From positions 1 to 36,128 of the forward strand of contig JBAYUG010000027.1 of the NCBI GenBank assembly GCA_041675325.1: a stretch of 36,128 nt of DNA. The letters run 5' to 3'. The notes beneath the pieces are model-generated. The model was given only the letters and a program-made list of their open reading frames with translations, ran no database searches and was not told where the DNA came from. Of the stretch, positions 15,589 through 24,469 are shown piece by piece. Position numbers and translations under genes: made by a program. Position 1 is the first letter of the stretch, and each line of letters opens with the position of its first letter. Origin of the DNA: CAIKZJ01 sp041675325 (GTDB taxonomy: Bacteria; Bacteroidota; Ignavibacteria; Tepidaquicellales; Tepidaquicellaceae).

Positions 15589-18045
15589 TTAATAGAATTT
15601 GGGATATGCTTCTGGTGATGCTTCGTGCATAATTTCATATACTGATTTAACGACATCCTCAACGCTGGGTTTTGAGAAATAATCACCGTCAACTCCATAT
15701 GGAGGTCTGTGAGCTTTAGCGCTCAAACATTGAGGTTTTGAATCAAGATATTTGTATCCACCCTGTTCGTCAACTATTTGCTGCATCATATATGCAGTAG
15801 CACCACCCGGTACATCTTCGTCCACAAACAAGACCCTATTCGTCTTTTCTATTGAATTAAGAATTATTCCAAATCTGTCAAAAGGTAAAAGTGTCTGAAT
15901 GTCAACGATTTCAACGCTGATTCTCATTTCCCTCAATTTTGCAGAAGCGCCTTTGACAATATCAACAGTTGCTCCGTATGTAACTATTGTTATATCATCG
16001 CCTTCTTCGAGCACGTCAGGCATTCCAAGCGGCACGCAAATATCTGCTATGTTATCAGGGAGTTTTTCTTTTACTCTGTAAGCATTAAGTCTTTCTATTA
16101 CCATCCCGGGATCGTCTGATTTTAATAATGTATTATAGAATCCTGCGGCTTGAGTCATGTTTCTTGGAACACAGATATGAATGCCTCTTAAGCAGCTTAT
16201 AATTGTTCCCATAGGAGAACCTGAATGGAAAATACCAACAAGTCTGTGTCCCCTTGTTCTTATTATTAGCGGAGCTTTCTGACCTCCGTGTGTCCTGTAA
16301 TGGAGGTTTGCGAGGTCGTCGGTTAAAATCTGAATAGCATAGAAAAGATAATCAAGATACTGTACTTCAACTATTGGTCTTAATCCACGGAGTGCTGCAC
16401 CAATTCCCTGACCAACAATGGTCTGTTCTCTTATGCCAGTATCGGTAACCCTTATATCTCCGTATTTTGCCTGAAGTCCTGCCATTCCTTGATTAACATC
16501 GCCAAGCTGGCCAACGTCTTCACCAATAGCAAAAACTCGAGGGTCACGCTTAAAGAGGTCGTCAAAAAATGCGAGCAGAATTTCTCTTCCCGCAACCTTA
16601 GGTGATTTTTCTGAATAAACAGGTTTTACTTCATTAACAAGCAGAGGACTTTCATCAGACTGACTGAACAGGAAAGTATTAAATCTCTTTTCATTTGATT
16701 TTAAATATTCATCATACCAGTCGTTTAACTTTTGTCTTTCTGTTGTGTTATCATCCCTCGTTGCAATTAAAGTATCAAATACTGCTTCAGCTGTGACTTT
16801 TCTTTCTGTTCTCGCATCTGCTGCATTAAGTGTTGAGTATATTGATTCAACTTTCTTACTGTTGATGCTTGTTCTTGCAACAGCGTTTATAAGTTTGCTA
16901 ACTTCAGCTCTTTCATTGAGTATCGGATCGCAGTATTCTTTCCACACTTCCTGCTGGGTTTTCTTTACGTCTGCAGTTATATCCTTTTCAATTTTATCGA
17001 GTTCTTCTGCTGTAGAGATGCCTTTCTCAATCATCCACCTTTTCATTTGTGCAATACAATCGTAATCTTTCTCCCACTGCAATCTTTCCTTTGATTTGTA
17101 TCGTTCGTGTGAACCGCTTGTTGAATGTCCGAGCGGCTGAGTAACTTCGTAAATATGGAAGATAGCCGGAATATGCTTTTCCCTGGTTATTGATATGCCT
17201 TCTTTATAAGTGTTTACAAGTTTTTCATAATCCCAACCCGGAATCCTATAAATGTTATAGCCTTGCTCCTTCTTTTCATCGTAAGCAAACCCGCCAAGAA
17301 TTTCGGAGATGTTTTCTTTCGTCATCTGATAGATGTTTGGCACTGATATTCCAAAACCATCATCCCAAATAGACATTGCAAGAGGCACCATAAGTACACC
17401 CCCCGCATTAATAGCTTCATAGAAAACACCCTCAGATGTACTTGCATTTCCTATCGTACCGAATGCAACTTCGTTACCATTGACTGAAAACTCCTTTAAA
17501 TATTTAAGGTCAGGATTAAGCCTGTATAATTTTGAAGCATATGCAAGTCCGAGAAGTCTGTGCATTTGTGCTGCCGTGGGCGCAATATCGGCAGTAGTGT
17601 TCTTCATCTTAATCTGGTTTTTCCACTTGCCGTTTTCATCAAGGAGTCTTGTTGCAAAATGGTTGTTCATCGACCTCCCGCCGCATGCATGTTCTTTATT
17701 TACATCAGTTTCACCGTAAAGCTGGTAGAAGAAATGTCTTTTGTCGGACATTCCTGTGCAGAATGCAAAGGTCTGGTCCCTATAATATCCTGAACGCCAG
17801 TCGCCGTTCATAAAAGTTTTTGCTAACGCAATCTGCGCAAGTTCTTTACCGTCTCCGAATATTCCGAATTGAGCCCTGCCCATGAGCGTCTCTTTTCGCC
17901 CGAGTATGCTGCACTGTCTGCTTTCAAAAGCAATTTTGTAATCAGAAAGAACTTCCGCTTTGTATTCGGCGGTTATTTTCCCATTTTTTGATACCGCAGT
18001 GTTTGACTTATCCATCTTTTTGTTTAAATTTTCTTCTCTGTACAT
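15589..18045 (-). CDS. 2-oxoacid dehydrogenase E1 component, alpha and beta subunits fused
   Basis: An 818-residue thiamine diphosphate enzyme that decarboxylates a 2-oxoacid (pyruvate or branched-chain) and hands the acyl group to an E2 lipoyl domain. The first half is E1 alpha, with GNASTSEGVFYEAIN near residue 200 as the thiamine site and HSTSGSHERYKS as the regulatory loop. The second half is E1 beta, with AIGEDVGQLGDVNQG near residue 500, RVTDTGIREQTIVG, and FVDEDVPGGATAYM near the end. Bacteroidota-type lineages often carry this fusion. AAAGGG at 18050-18055 lies four bases before the ATG. No E2, E3 or lipoylation gene is nearby, so the exact substrate is open. Confidence 0.88.
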   Translation of the reverse strand: MYREENLNKKMDKSNTAVSKNGKITAEYKAEVLSDYKIAFESRQCSILGRKETLMGRAQFGIFGDGKELAQIALAKTFMNGDWRSGYYRDQTFAFCTGMSDKRHFFYQLYGETDVNKEHACGGRSMNNHFATRLLDENGKWKNQIKMKNTTADIAPTAAQMHRLLGLAYASKLYRLNPDLKYLKEFSVNGNEVAFGTIGNASTSEGVFYEAINAGGVLMVPLAMSIWDDGFGISVPNIYQMTKENISEILGGFAYDEKKEQGYNIYRIPGWDYEKLVNTYKEGISITREKHIPAIFHIYEVTQPLGHSTSGSHERYKSKERLQWEKDYDCIAQMKRWMIEKGISTAEELDKIEKDITADVKKTQQEVWKEYCDPILNERAEVSKLINAVARTSINSKKVESIYSTLNAADARTERKVTAEAVFDTLIATRDDNTTERQKLNDWYDEYLKSNEKRFNTFLFSQSDESPLLVNEVKPVYSEKSPKVAGREILLAFFDDLFKRDPRVFAIGEDVGQLGDVNQGMAGLQAKYGDIRVTDTGIREQTIVGQGIGAALRGLRPIVEVQYLDYLFYAIQILTDDLANLHYRTHGGQKAPLIIRTRGHRLVGIFHSGSPMGTIISCLRGIHICVPRNMTQAAGFYNTLLKSDDPGMVIERLNAYRVKEKLPDNIADICVPLGMPDVLEEGDDITIVTYGATVDIVKGASAKLREMRISVEIVDIQTLLPFDRFGIILNSIEKTNRVLFVDEDVPGGATAYMMQQIVDEQGGYKYLDSKPQCLSAKAHRPPYGVDGDYFSKPSVEDVVKSVYEIMHEASPEAYPKFY

Positions 18046-18452
18046 TTATCCCTTTCATAAAAACGCACGGGTCATTGGTTAAAATTTAGAATTGTATAAA
18101 AAGACCCTATAACTAATTGGTAACATTAAATACACTAAAAACAATCCCGTTTTAATGCATAAATATAAGAATTATAAAGATTTATTTAATGTGAAAGAGC
18201 TGTATTCTAAATATATAAATAAAACAGAAATAATTCGAGTTTTTCTCTTATTTCGTTTTTTCACTTGAAAGTATGATTAATTTCTAATAGATTAATGCGA
18301 ATCTGGGTTATGTCTTAATTACACTCCAGTATTGAAACTTCAAGAAATAAATATTAATATTTCATAAATTATCCAAACATTTATCGGTTTGATAGTTTAT
18401 TCAAATAATTATTAATCCCTTTTACTAAAATTGAAAGAAAGGTTATGATCTA
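18046..18452. other. 407-base AT-rich divergent intergenic region
   Basis: No gene, tRNA or stable RNA fold is seen. The region separates the E1 dehydrogenase (-) from rho (+) and must hold promoters for both. It contains a perfect 14-base palindrome, AAATATTAATATTT, at 18349-18362. It also contains a two-codon reading frame (ATG ATC TAA, 18445-18453) whose stop shares its last base with the rho start codon. Confidence 0.6.
18332..18360 (+). promoter_or_regulatory. Possible rho promoter overlapping a palindrome
   Basis: TTGAAA (18332-18337, five of six matches to the -35 consensus) is separated by 17 bases from TAATAT (18355-18360, four of six). The second box lies inside the palindrome at 18349-18362. 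In DNA this AT-rich the match is weak evidence. Confidence 0.22.
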
Positions 18453-19733
18453 ATGGGGACGAATTCAAAAGATGATTTAATTGCTCAAAATTTTGAGAAT
18501 TTAAAGACGAAGAAAGTGGCTGAGCTTGTTCAAATTGCTAAAGAGCTAAAATTAACAGGCTATAGTGATCTGAAAAAGCAGGAACTTATTTTTAAAATAA
18601 TTGAGGCACAGACCCAAAAGGACGGTTTTGCTTTCTCTTCAGGGGTTTTAGAAGTCTTACCGGACGGGTATGGTTTTTTGAGATCTGTTGACTATAATTA
18701 TCTACCTTCACCGGATGATATTTATGTCTCACCTTCTCAGATTAAGAAATTTTCACTAAAAACCGGTGACACAGTTAAAGGTCAGGTTAGACCTCCGAAA
18801 GAGGGCGAAAGATTTTTTGCTCTTCTTAAGGTTGAAGAAGTGAACTTTGGTGATCCCGAAAAGATAAGGGATAGGATTCTTTTTGATAATCTTACACCCA
18901 CTTACCCTGTAAGGAAGTTTAATATCGAAACGACTCCGGGCGAATACGCTATGCGGGTTATGGATATGTTCATGCCGATCGGCTTTGGACAAAGAGGTTT
19001 ACTTGTTTCGCCTCCTAAAAGCGGTAAAACAATCTTATTGCAAACTATAGCAAACAGTCTGGCAAGGAATCATCCCGAAGTTACTTTGATTGTTCTTCTG
19101 ATTGACGAAAGACCTGAGGAAGTTACGGACATGCAAAGAAACGTCAAGGCTGAAGTAGTGAGCTCTACATTCGATGAACCGCCTGAAAGGCACGTTCAGG
19201 TTTCTGAAATAGTTATTCAGAAGGCAAGAAGACTTGTAGAAGCAGGCAAGGATGTTGTTATACTTCTTGACAGTATTACTCGTCTTGCAAGAGCTCATAA
19301 TACAGTTATCCCGCATAGTGGTAAGATATTATCGGGCGGCGTTGACGCTAATGCACTTCATAAACCTAAGAGGTTCTTCGGTGCTGCAAGGAATATCGAT
19401 GAAGGCGGAAGTCTTACTATTATTGCAACCGCACTTGTGGAAACCGGCAGCAGGATGGATGAGGTCATTTTCGAAGAGTTCAAAGGTACGGGTAATATGG
19501 AAGGTGTTCTCGACAGGAAACTTTCAGACCGAAGGGTATTCCCGGCACTCGATCTTAATCGTTCCGGCACAAGAAAAGAAGAGCTTTTATTAACACCTGA
19601 TGTTCTTAACAGGGTATATCTCCTCAGGAAAATAACTTCTGACCTTAACCCGGTCGAAGCTATGGAGTTTATGCTCGATAAGATGCGCGGAACCAAGTCC
19701 AATAAAGAGTTCCTGTCTTCTATGAATTCATAA
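18453..19733 (+). CDS. rho: Transcription termination factor Rho
   Basis: A 426-residue hexameric RNA helicase that ends transcription at Rho-dependent sites. It has an N-terminal Rho_N SAP-like helical domain (about 15-55), a cold-shock RNA-binding domain beginning GVLEVLPDGYGFLRS (about 63-130), and a RecA-type ATPase. The Walker A sequence is SPPKSGKT with K192, using serine where many Rho proteins have alanine. The Walker B region is VVILLDSITRLARAH. The C-terminal half also shows the Q/R-loop part SGGVDANALHKPKRFFGAARN. A GAAAGAAAGG ribosome binding site precedes the ATG. It is followed after 24 bases by RNase G, which suggests co-expression. Confidence 0.95.
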   Translation: MGTNSKDDLIAQNFENLKTKKVAELVQIAKELKLTGYSDLKKQELIFKIIEAQTQKDGFAFSSGVLEVLPDGYGFLRSVDYNYLPSPDDIYVSPSQIKKFSLKTGDTVKGQVRPPKEGERFFALLKVEEVNFGDPEKIRDRILFDNLTPTYPVRKFNIETTPGEYAMRVMDMFMPIGFGQRGLLVSPPKSGKTILLQTIANSLARNHPEVTLIVLLIDERPEEVTDMQRNVKAEVVSSTFDEPPERHVQVSEIVIQKARRLVEAGKDVVILLDSITRLARAHNTVIPHSGKILSGGVDANALHKPKRFFGAARNIDEGGSLTIIATALVETGSRMDEVIFEEFKGTGNMEGVLDRKLSDRRVFPALDLNRSGTRKEELLLTPDVLNRVYLLRKITSDLNPVEAMEFMLDKMRGTKSNKEFLSSMNS

Positions 19734-19757
19734 TTTGAATGAATATATAAGTTCTTA

Positions 19758-21323
19758 ATGAAAAAAGAGATTTTAATTAATTCGACTTCATATGAAGTTA
19801 GAATTGCAATAATTGAAGAAGGAAAGCTTGTAGAATTGTTTTACGAAAGTCCGGATTTAACACGCAACGTCGGTGACCTTTACTGGGGCAAAGTTGCGAA
19901 AGTTATGCCGGGAATAAGAGCTGCATTTATTAACCTCGGTTTCCAGCAGGATGCATTCCTTCATTTTTCAGATATTGATACTTCAATTGATGATTATTCA
20001 TCTATACTCGGCGATGACAGCGATGTTGACGAGGACGACGAGGACGAAGAAACAATAACTGCACCTGTCAAAACTGCATATAACAGGTCAAGAGCACCGG
20101 TTAACATAGAGCGCGGTCAGGATATAATTGTCCAGATCATAAAAGAGCCGGTAGGCAATAAGGGTGTAAGAGTAACCTCCAAGGTTTCTCTGCCTGGAAG
20201 ATACCTGGTACTGCTTCCTTTCAACAGAAGAATTGGTATTTCCAAGAAAATTTATAATTACAAGGAAAAAAGGAGGCTTAAACAGATAGTCCGGCCTCTT
20301 CTTCCCGAAGGATTTGGTTTAATAATCAGGACTGTAGCAGCATCTCAGGATGATAATCTTATAAAAGATGACCTGAAGAAGCTTGTCGCTACCTGGAATG
20401 AAATGCAAACCAAAGCTAAAACTATTAAACCTCCTGCAATTCTGTATAAGGATGTTTCAACAACAAATTCCGTTGTTCGAGACCTTTTCAGGGATGATGT
20501 TACAAAGGTTTTAATTGATTCAAAAAAATTATACAAAGAAATAAAAGGAAATCTGGATATTAGTTCTCCCGAATTTTCTGAAAAGTTGGAATTGTACTCG
20601 AACTCCGCACCTTTGTTTGATGTTTTCAATGTTGAAAAGCAGATTGAAGAATCCTTAAATAAGAAAGTTTGGCTTAAGAATTCAGGTTACATTGTCATTG
20701 AGACGACGGAAGCGATGACTGTTGTGGACGTAAACAGCGGAAAGTATGCAAAATCAAGAGATCAGGAACAGAATTCGTTAAGGATAAATTTCGAAGCTGC
20801 CAAAGAAATTGCAAGACAGCTAAGGTTAAGAGATATCGGCGGAATTATTGTTGTTGACTTTATTGACTTGTATGAAGATTCCAATAAAAGAAAGCTGCAT
20901 GAAGAAATTAAAAGAGAGTTTAGAAAAGACCGGGCAAAAATTACCGTTCTTTCTATGACAGATTTTGGGCTGGTTCAGATAACGAGGCAAAGAATCAGGC
21001 AAAATATTCTGAACCGGATGTCAGACAGTTGTCCTATGTGCATTGGTACTGGTAGGGTGCAGTCAAAGATGGCATTTGTTACCGAGATTGAAACATGGCT
21101 TCAAAGATTCAGGGGCGGCAGCGGAGACATGTTCCTGAGAATGCGGGTAAATCCGTTAATAAAGCATTATTTAACGAGCGGATTAATAAACAAAATTCTT
21201 CAGTTATGTATAAAATACAGAACGATTATTAAACTTGAGGTAGATGAAAAACTTCCTTTGTCGGATTTTCGTTTTCTTACAGTAAAAAGTAAGACTGATA
21301 TTACTGATGAATACAGTGTTTAG
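19758..21323 (+). CDS. rng: Ribonuclease G/E family endoribonuclease
   Basis: A 521-residue RNase E/G catalytic core without the long RNase E scaffold tail, so closer in size to RNase G. It cuts single-stranded AU-rich RNA in rRNA maturation and mRNA decay. The S1 domain (about 37-125) is interrupted by an acidic insert (DDSDVDEDDEDEE, about 86-98). The catalytic metal ligands are D324 in VVDVNSG and D367 in VVDFIDL. The Zn-link cysteines C425 and C428 lie in CPMC and allow dimerisation. It sits between rho and a nuoG-like gene on the same strand. Confidence 0.92.
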   Translation: MKKEILINSTSYEVRIAIIEEGKLVELFYESPDLTRNVGDLYWGKVAKVMPGIRAAFINLGFQQDAFLHFSDIDTSIDDYSSILGDDSDVDEDDEDEETITAPVKTAYNRSRAPVNIERGQDIIVQIIKEPVGNKGVRVTSKVSLPGRYLVLLPFNRRIGISKKIYNYKEKRRLKQIVRPLLPEGFGLIIRTVAASQDDNLIKDDLKKLVATWNEMQTKAKTIKPPAILYKDVSTTNSVVRDLFRDDVTKVLIDSKKLYKEIKGNLDISSPEFSEKLELYSNSAPLFDVFNVEKQIEESLNKKVWLKNSGYIVIETTEAMTVVDVNSGKYAKSRDQEQNSLRINFEAAKEIARQLRLRDIGGIIVVDFIDLYEDSNKRKLHEEIKREFRKDRAKITVLSMTDFGLVQITRQRIRQNILNRMSDSCPMCIGTGRVQSKMAFVTEIETWLQRFRGGSGDMFLRMRVNPLIKHYLTSGLINKILQLCIKYRTIIKLEVDEKLPLSDFRFLTVKSKTDITDEYSV

Positions 21324-21359
21324 TATAAGCTTTATTTATTAATATAAATATTTTCAGAT

Positions 21360-23030
21360 TTGCCGAAATTAATTATAGATAACATTGAGGTTGAGTTTAA
21401 TGCCGGGCAGACTGTAATTGAAGCAGCAAGGACCGCCGGAATCAAAATTCCGCATTTTTGCTGGCATCCAGGACTGAGCGTATCAGGTAACTGTAGAATC
21501 TGTCTCGTTGAAATAGAAAAGCTGCCAAAGCTTGCTATTGCATGTTCTACTGCTGCAACCGAAGGCATGGTTGTTCATACTAAATCCCCGAAAGTAATAG
21601 ACTCACAGAATGCTGTTATGGAGTTTCTGCTTATTAATCATCCTCTCGATTGTCCTATATGCGATGAAGCAGGTGAATGCAAACTGCAGGATTATGCTTT
21701 TAAATATAGCAAAGGACTCTCACGTTTTGATGAAGAGAAAAACCATAAAGATAAGAGAGTTTCACTCGGACCTAATGTAATGTTTGATCAGGAAAGATGT
21801 ATAAGTTGTTCACGTTGCATAAGGTTTTGCGATGAAATAGCCAAAGAACCTCAGCTTACTTTTGTACAGAGAGGCGAAAAAGTTACTATAAAAACCTTCC
21901 CTGGAAAAGAACTTGATAATCCTTATTCAATGAACGTTATTGAGATTTGTCCGGTCGGTGCTTTGACTTCCAAACATTTCCGATTCCGTTCGAGAGTATG
22001 GGATATGTCGTTTACGGATTCAGTCTGTCCAGGATGTTCACGCGGATGCAACAGTGTTATCGGTGTAAGGCAGAACGAGATACTCCGAATCGAGCCAAGA
22101 GAAAATTCCGATGTAAACAACTGGTGGCTTTGCGACTGGGGCAGATTGAACACAATTAAGGATTTAAGTAATCCAGAGAAAAGATATAACCTTCCTATGA
22201 TAAAACCTGAAGAAGAAGAATTTGAGGCTGATATAATGATTGAAGTTGCTTGGGAAGAAGCTGTCTCAAAAGCTGTATCCGTACTGAGCAGAAAGAAAGG
22301 ACATTTGCTTTTTATTGCCTCGCCTTTCTCTACTCTTGAAGATAATTATACATTAAAGAAATTTGCTAAAGAAATTTTTAACAGCAATGAGGTCTTCTAC
22401 ATTCCGAACATAGATGAAACATTCGGTGACGATATACTCCGAAAATCAGATAAGACACCAAACTCAAAAGGTCTTGAAGCTCTTGGAATAAAACCATTAT
22501 CAAATGAAATTCTGAATGACATTAATGGTGGAAAGTACAAAGCTGTATATGTTATAAATGATGATATTCGAAGAGATTCCAAACTGTCAGATGCATTCAC
22601 AAATATTGAAGATTCAGTATTCCATTTGAACCTTAAAAACGAATTTGCAGATTCTTTTGCTGATATAATTTTTTCTGAGTCATCTTACGCAGAAATAAAC
22701 GGAACATTCATGAATTTCCAGGGACGTATTCAGAGAATAAGACCTGCTTTAGCTACGCTTGAACAAGAAAGGCTTATGGGAGAGTATTCGCTTTCAAGGC
22801 TCGATAAATTCGGTGCGCCTAATGATAGATGGACAAAGGACAACAGGTTTAATGCGAGACCGACATGGAAGATACTTAAACAGATTGCTAAGGCATTCGG
22901 AGTTAATTTTACCTTTGATAACTCTGAAGATGTTTTTGCAGAACTATGCAAAGAGGTATTAGGAATTAATGATATGGATTACGATAAAGTTGGTCACAAA
23001 GGATATCTTTTAAAAACAGAAAAGGTTTAA
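21360..23030 (+). CDS. nuoG: NADH-quinone oxidoreductase subunit G-like iron-sulfur protein, short form
   Basis: A 556-residue protein with the NuoG iron-sulfur layout. The [2Fe-2S] ferredoxin domain uses C34, C45, C48 and C62. A His-ligated [4Fe-4S] motif follows (HPLDCPICDEAGEC), then CISCSRCIRFC with a distant CPVGAL, then CPGCSRGCN at the start of a molybdopterin-oxidoreductase-like domain. It passes electrons from the NADH-oxidising module to the quinone arm of complex I. It is much shorter than the roughly 900-residue E. coli NuoG, because the molybdopterin-like part is cut down. The start is TTG, since no ATG precedes the first cysteines. No other nuo gene is nearby; it could instead serve a related NADH- or formate-linked enzyme. 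Confidence 0.82.
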   Translation: MPKLIIDNIEVEFNAGQTVIEAARTAGIKIPHFCWHPGLSVSGNCRICLVEIEKLPKLAIACSTAATEGMVVHTKSPKVIDSQNAVMEFLLINHPLDCPICDEAGECKLQDYAFKYSKGLSRFDEEKNHKDKRVSLGPNVMFDQERCISCSRCIRFCDEIAKEPQLTFVQRGEKVTIKTFPGKELDNPYSMNVIEICPVGALTSKHFRFRSRVWDMSFTDSVCPGCSRGCNSVIGVRQNEILRIEPRENSDVNNWWLCDWGRLNTIKDLSNPEKRYNLPMIKPEEEEFEADIMIEVAWEEAVSKAVSVLSRKKGHLLFIASPFSTLEDNYTLKKFAKEIFNSNEVFYIPNIDETFGDDILRKSDKTPNSKGLEALGIKPLSNEILNDINGGKYKAVYVINDDIRRDSKLSDAFTNIEDSVFHLNLKNEFADSFADIIFSESSYAEINGTFMNFQGRIQRIRPALATLEQERLMGEYSLSRLDKFGAPNDRWTKDNRFNARPTWKILKQIAKAFGVNFTFDNSEDVFAELCKEVLGINDMDYDKVGHKGYLLKTEKV

Positions 23031-23037
23031 ATAATAA

Positions 23038-23064
23038 AGGCGCACTTTTTTAAGAAGTGCGCCT
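23038..23064. terminator. Bidirectional Rho-independent terminator
   Basis: A 10-base-pair stem (arms 23038-23047 and 23055-23064, core GGCGCACTT with its complement) with a seven-base loop. T-rich sequence follows on the + side, and TTATT-type sequence follows on the - side. It separates the convergent nuoG-like gene and the small membrane protein gene. Confidence 0.85.
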
Positions 23065-23071
23065 ATTTCTT

Positions 23072-23407
23072 CTATTTTTGTTCTGCTTCCCTTTCTTTCT
23101 TCCTTTTTATAAAATCATTGATGTAGAAGATAAGTGCAATCAAGGAGACTGCCGCCATTATGATTATTATTGTGTTTCCTCTCATACCTCCTACGATGAA
23201 TAACATTATAGTCGTAAGTCCTGTAAGTCCAACTCCGATATGTGCAGCAACTGAATTCTCTTTTTTAACCGGAAAGACAAGTCCAAGCAGAATTACACCT
23301 ATTGCGGGTGCTATTAAAGCCGTTGGGCTGCCAGACGTTATATAACCAAATATTCCAAGTGCTATTAACACAATAGCATGAAATGCCATTACCTGATAAT
23401 TTTTCAT
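23072..23407 (-). CDS. Small membrane protein of unknown function
   Basis: A 111-residue protein with four predicted membrane segments (about 6-23, 27-45, 55-73, 77-95) and a strongly charged C-terminal tail (KRKKEREAEQK). The first pair contains the GSPTALIAPAIGVILLGL stretch, which I recognise from short conserved membrane proteins of unknown role in several phyla, with a loose resemblance to TMEM14. It stands alone, convergent with the nuoG-like gene and divergent from the DUF4349 lipoprotein. I cannot assign a function. Confidence 0.68.
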   Translation of the reverse strand: MKNYQVMAFHAIVLIALGIFGYITSGSPTALIAPAIGVILLGLVFPVKKENSVAAHIGVGLTGLTTIMLFIVGGMRGNTIIIIMAAVSLIALIFYINDFIKRKKEREAEQK

Positions 23408-23520
23408 ATTATTTCATTTATAATTAATTTATAATCATAAATTCAAACACATATAGTATTGTTATCGTTCATTGGGAACATACTTTTTAAAACAATAGTA
23501 TTAAAATCAAAAACAATTAT
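23408..23520. other. Divergent intergenic region
   Basis: A 113-base AT-rich gap between the small membrane protein (-) and the DUF4349 lipoprotein (+), which must carry both promoters. The words ATAGTATT occur twice (near 23452 and 23495), but no clear box pair stands out. Confidence 0.4.
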
Positions 23521-24426
23521 ATGAGAAAAATAAGTTTTTATCTTGTGATGCCTGTTTTGTTCGTTTTTATTTTGTTTGGTTGTGAAAATGAATCAGATAA
23601 GCAACCTGTAAATGTTGAGAAGTCAACTGAATTAATGCAGGAGTCGGGTGTTAGGCATAATGAATCCTCAACTTTAAAGTCAGGCAATTTATCCGACAAT
23701 AAATCTGCCGCTGAAGATAAGCTTCCTGAGATAAAAGACCAGAGGATGATAATAAAAACAGGCTCTTTAAGTCTGGATATAGAAAAGTACGATGATACGG
23801 AAACAAGAATTCTGGAAATTATTAAAACACACGGCGGATTCGTATCAAAAAGCAATAACACCGTTAATGCAAGCGGAAGTAAATCTGGTACAATTACTGT
23901 TAAAGTTCCTGCTGACAAATTTGATTTGCTCGTCGCTGAAATCAGCAGAATAGGGAAAGTTGTAAACCAAAACATTCAGGCAAGCGATGTGACTGAAGAA
24001 TATGTTGACCTTGAATCGAGGCTTAAGACACAGAAAGAACTCGAGCAACGACTTTTAAAACTTCTGGATGAAAAAGCAGTTAAACTATCAGATATAATCG
24101 AGGTCGAAGAAAAGCTTGCCTCTGTCAGGCAAAAAATTGAAGGCATAGAGGGCAAGATGAAACTTCTCAGATCGCAGTCGGATTTATCTACACTTACTAT
24201 AAACGTGTATGAGCCTTCAATGTTAAGCACTTCATCAGGTGGAGGTTTCTTCTATGAACTTAAACAGGCAATAAAGAAGGGACTATCAGGATTTACAAAA
24301 GTACTTGCAGTATTAATAGTATTTATTATTTCTGTTATACCAGTACTTTTATTAGCATACGTTGTTTACCGCATTATTAAATCAATTCTGAAAAGAAGAA
24401 AACAGAATAAATCCGTAAAGCAATAA
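23521..24426 (+). CDS. DUF4349 lipoprotein with C-terminal membrane anchor
   Basis: A 301-residue exported lipoprotein. The signal peptide ends in the lipobox LFGC with the lipidated cysteine at C21. After a polar linker, the DUF4349 domain (about 75-240) begins MIIKTGSLSLDIEKYDD and continues with HGGFVSKSNN and VTEEYVDLESRLKTQ. A long heptad-rich stretch (about 160-220) should form a coiled coil. A hydrophobic segment at about 258-283 and a basic tail complete it. The family's function is unknown; its layout resembles periplasmic adaptor-like proteins. It is a single-gene unit with a terminator just behind it. Confidence 0.82.
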   Translation: MRKISFYLVMPVLFVFILFGCENESDKQPVNVEKSTELMQESGVRHNESSTLKSGNLSDNKSAAEDKLPEIKDQRMIIKTGSLSLDIEKYDDTETRILEIIKTHGGFVSKSNNTVNASGSKSGTITVKVPADKFDLLVAEISRIGKVVNQNIQASDVTEEYVDLESRLKTQKELEQRLLKLLDEKAVKLSDIIEVEEKLASVRQKIEGIEGKMKLLRSQSDLSTLTINVYEPSMLSTSSGGGFFYELKQAIKKGLSGFTKVLAVLIVFIISVIPVLLLAYVVYRIIKSILKRRKQNKSVKQ

Positions 24427-24432
24427 AATAGT

Positions 24433-24469
24433 AAATCCTTCCTTTTACTAAAAATAAAGGGAAGGATTT
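24433..24469. terminator. Bidirectional Rho-independent terminator
   Basis: A 15-base-pair stem with one G-T pair (arms 24433-24447 and 24455-24469, outer part AAATCCTTCC with its complement) and a seven-base loop. T-rich sequence follows on the + strand. It serves the convergent DUF4349 and YbjQ-family genes, and its right end touches the stop codon of the latter. Confidence 0.87.

Noticed and set aside
18046..18452. tRNA or small RNA in the gap before rho
   Set aside because: No cloverleaf, TTCGA arm or strong hairpin was found by eye; a structure search could still detect a weak RNA.
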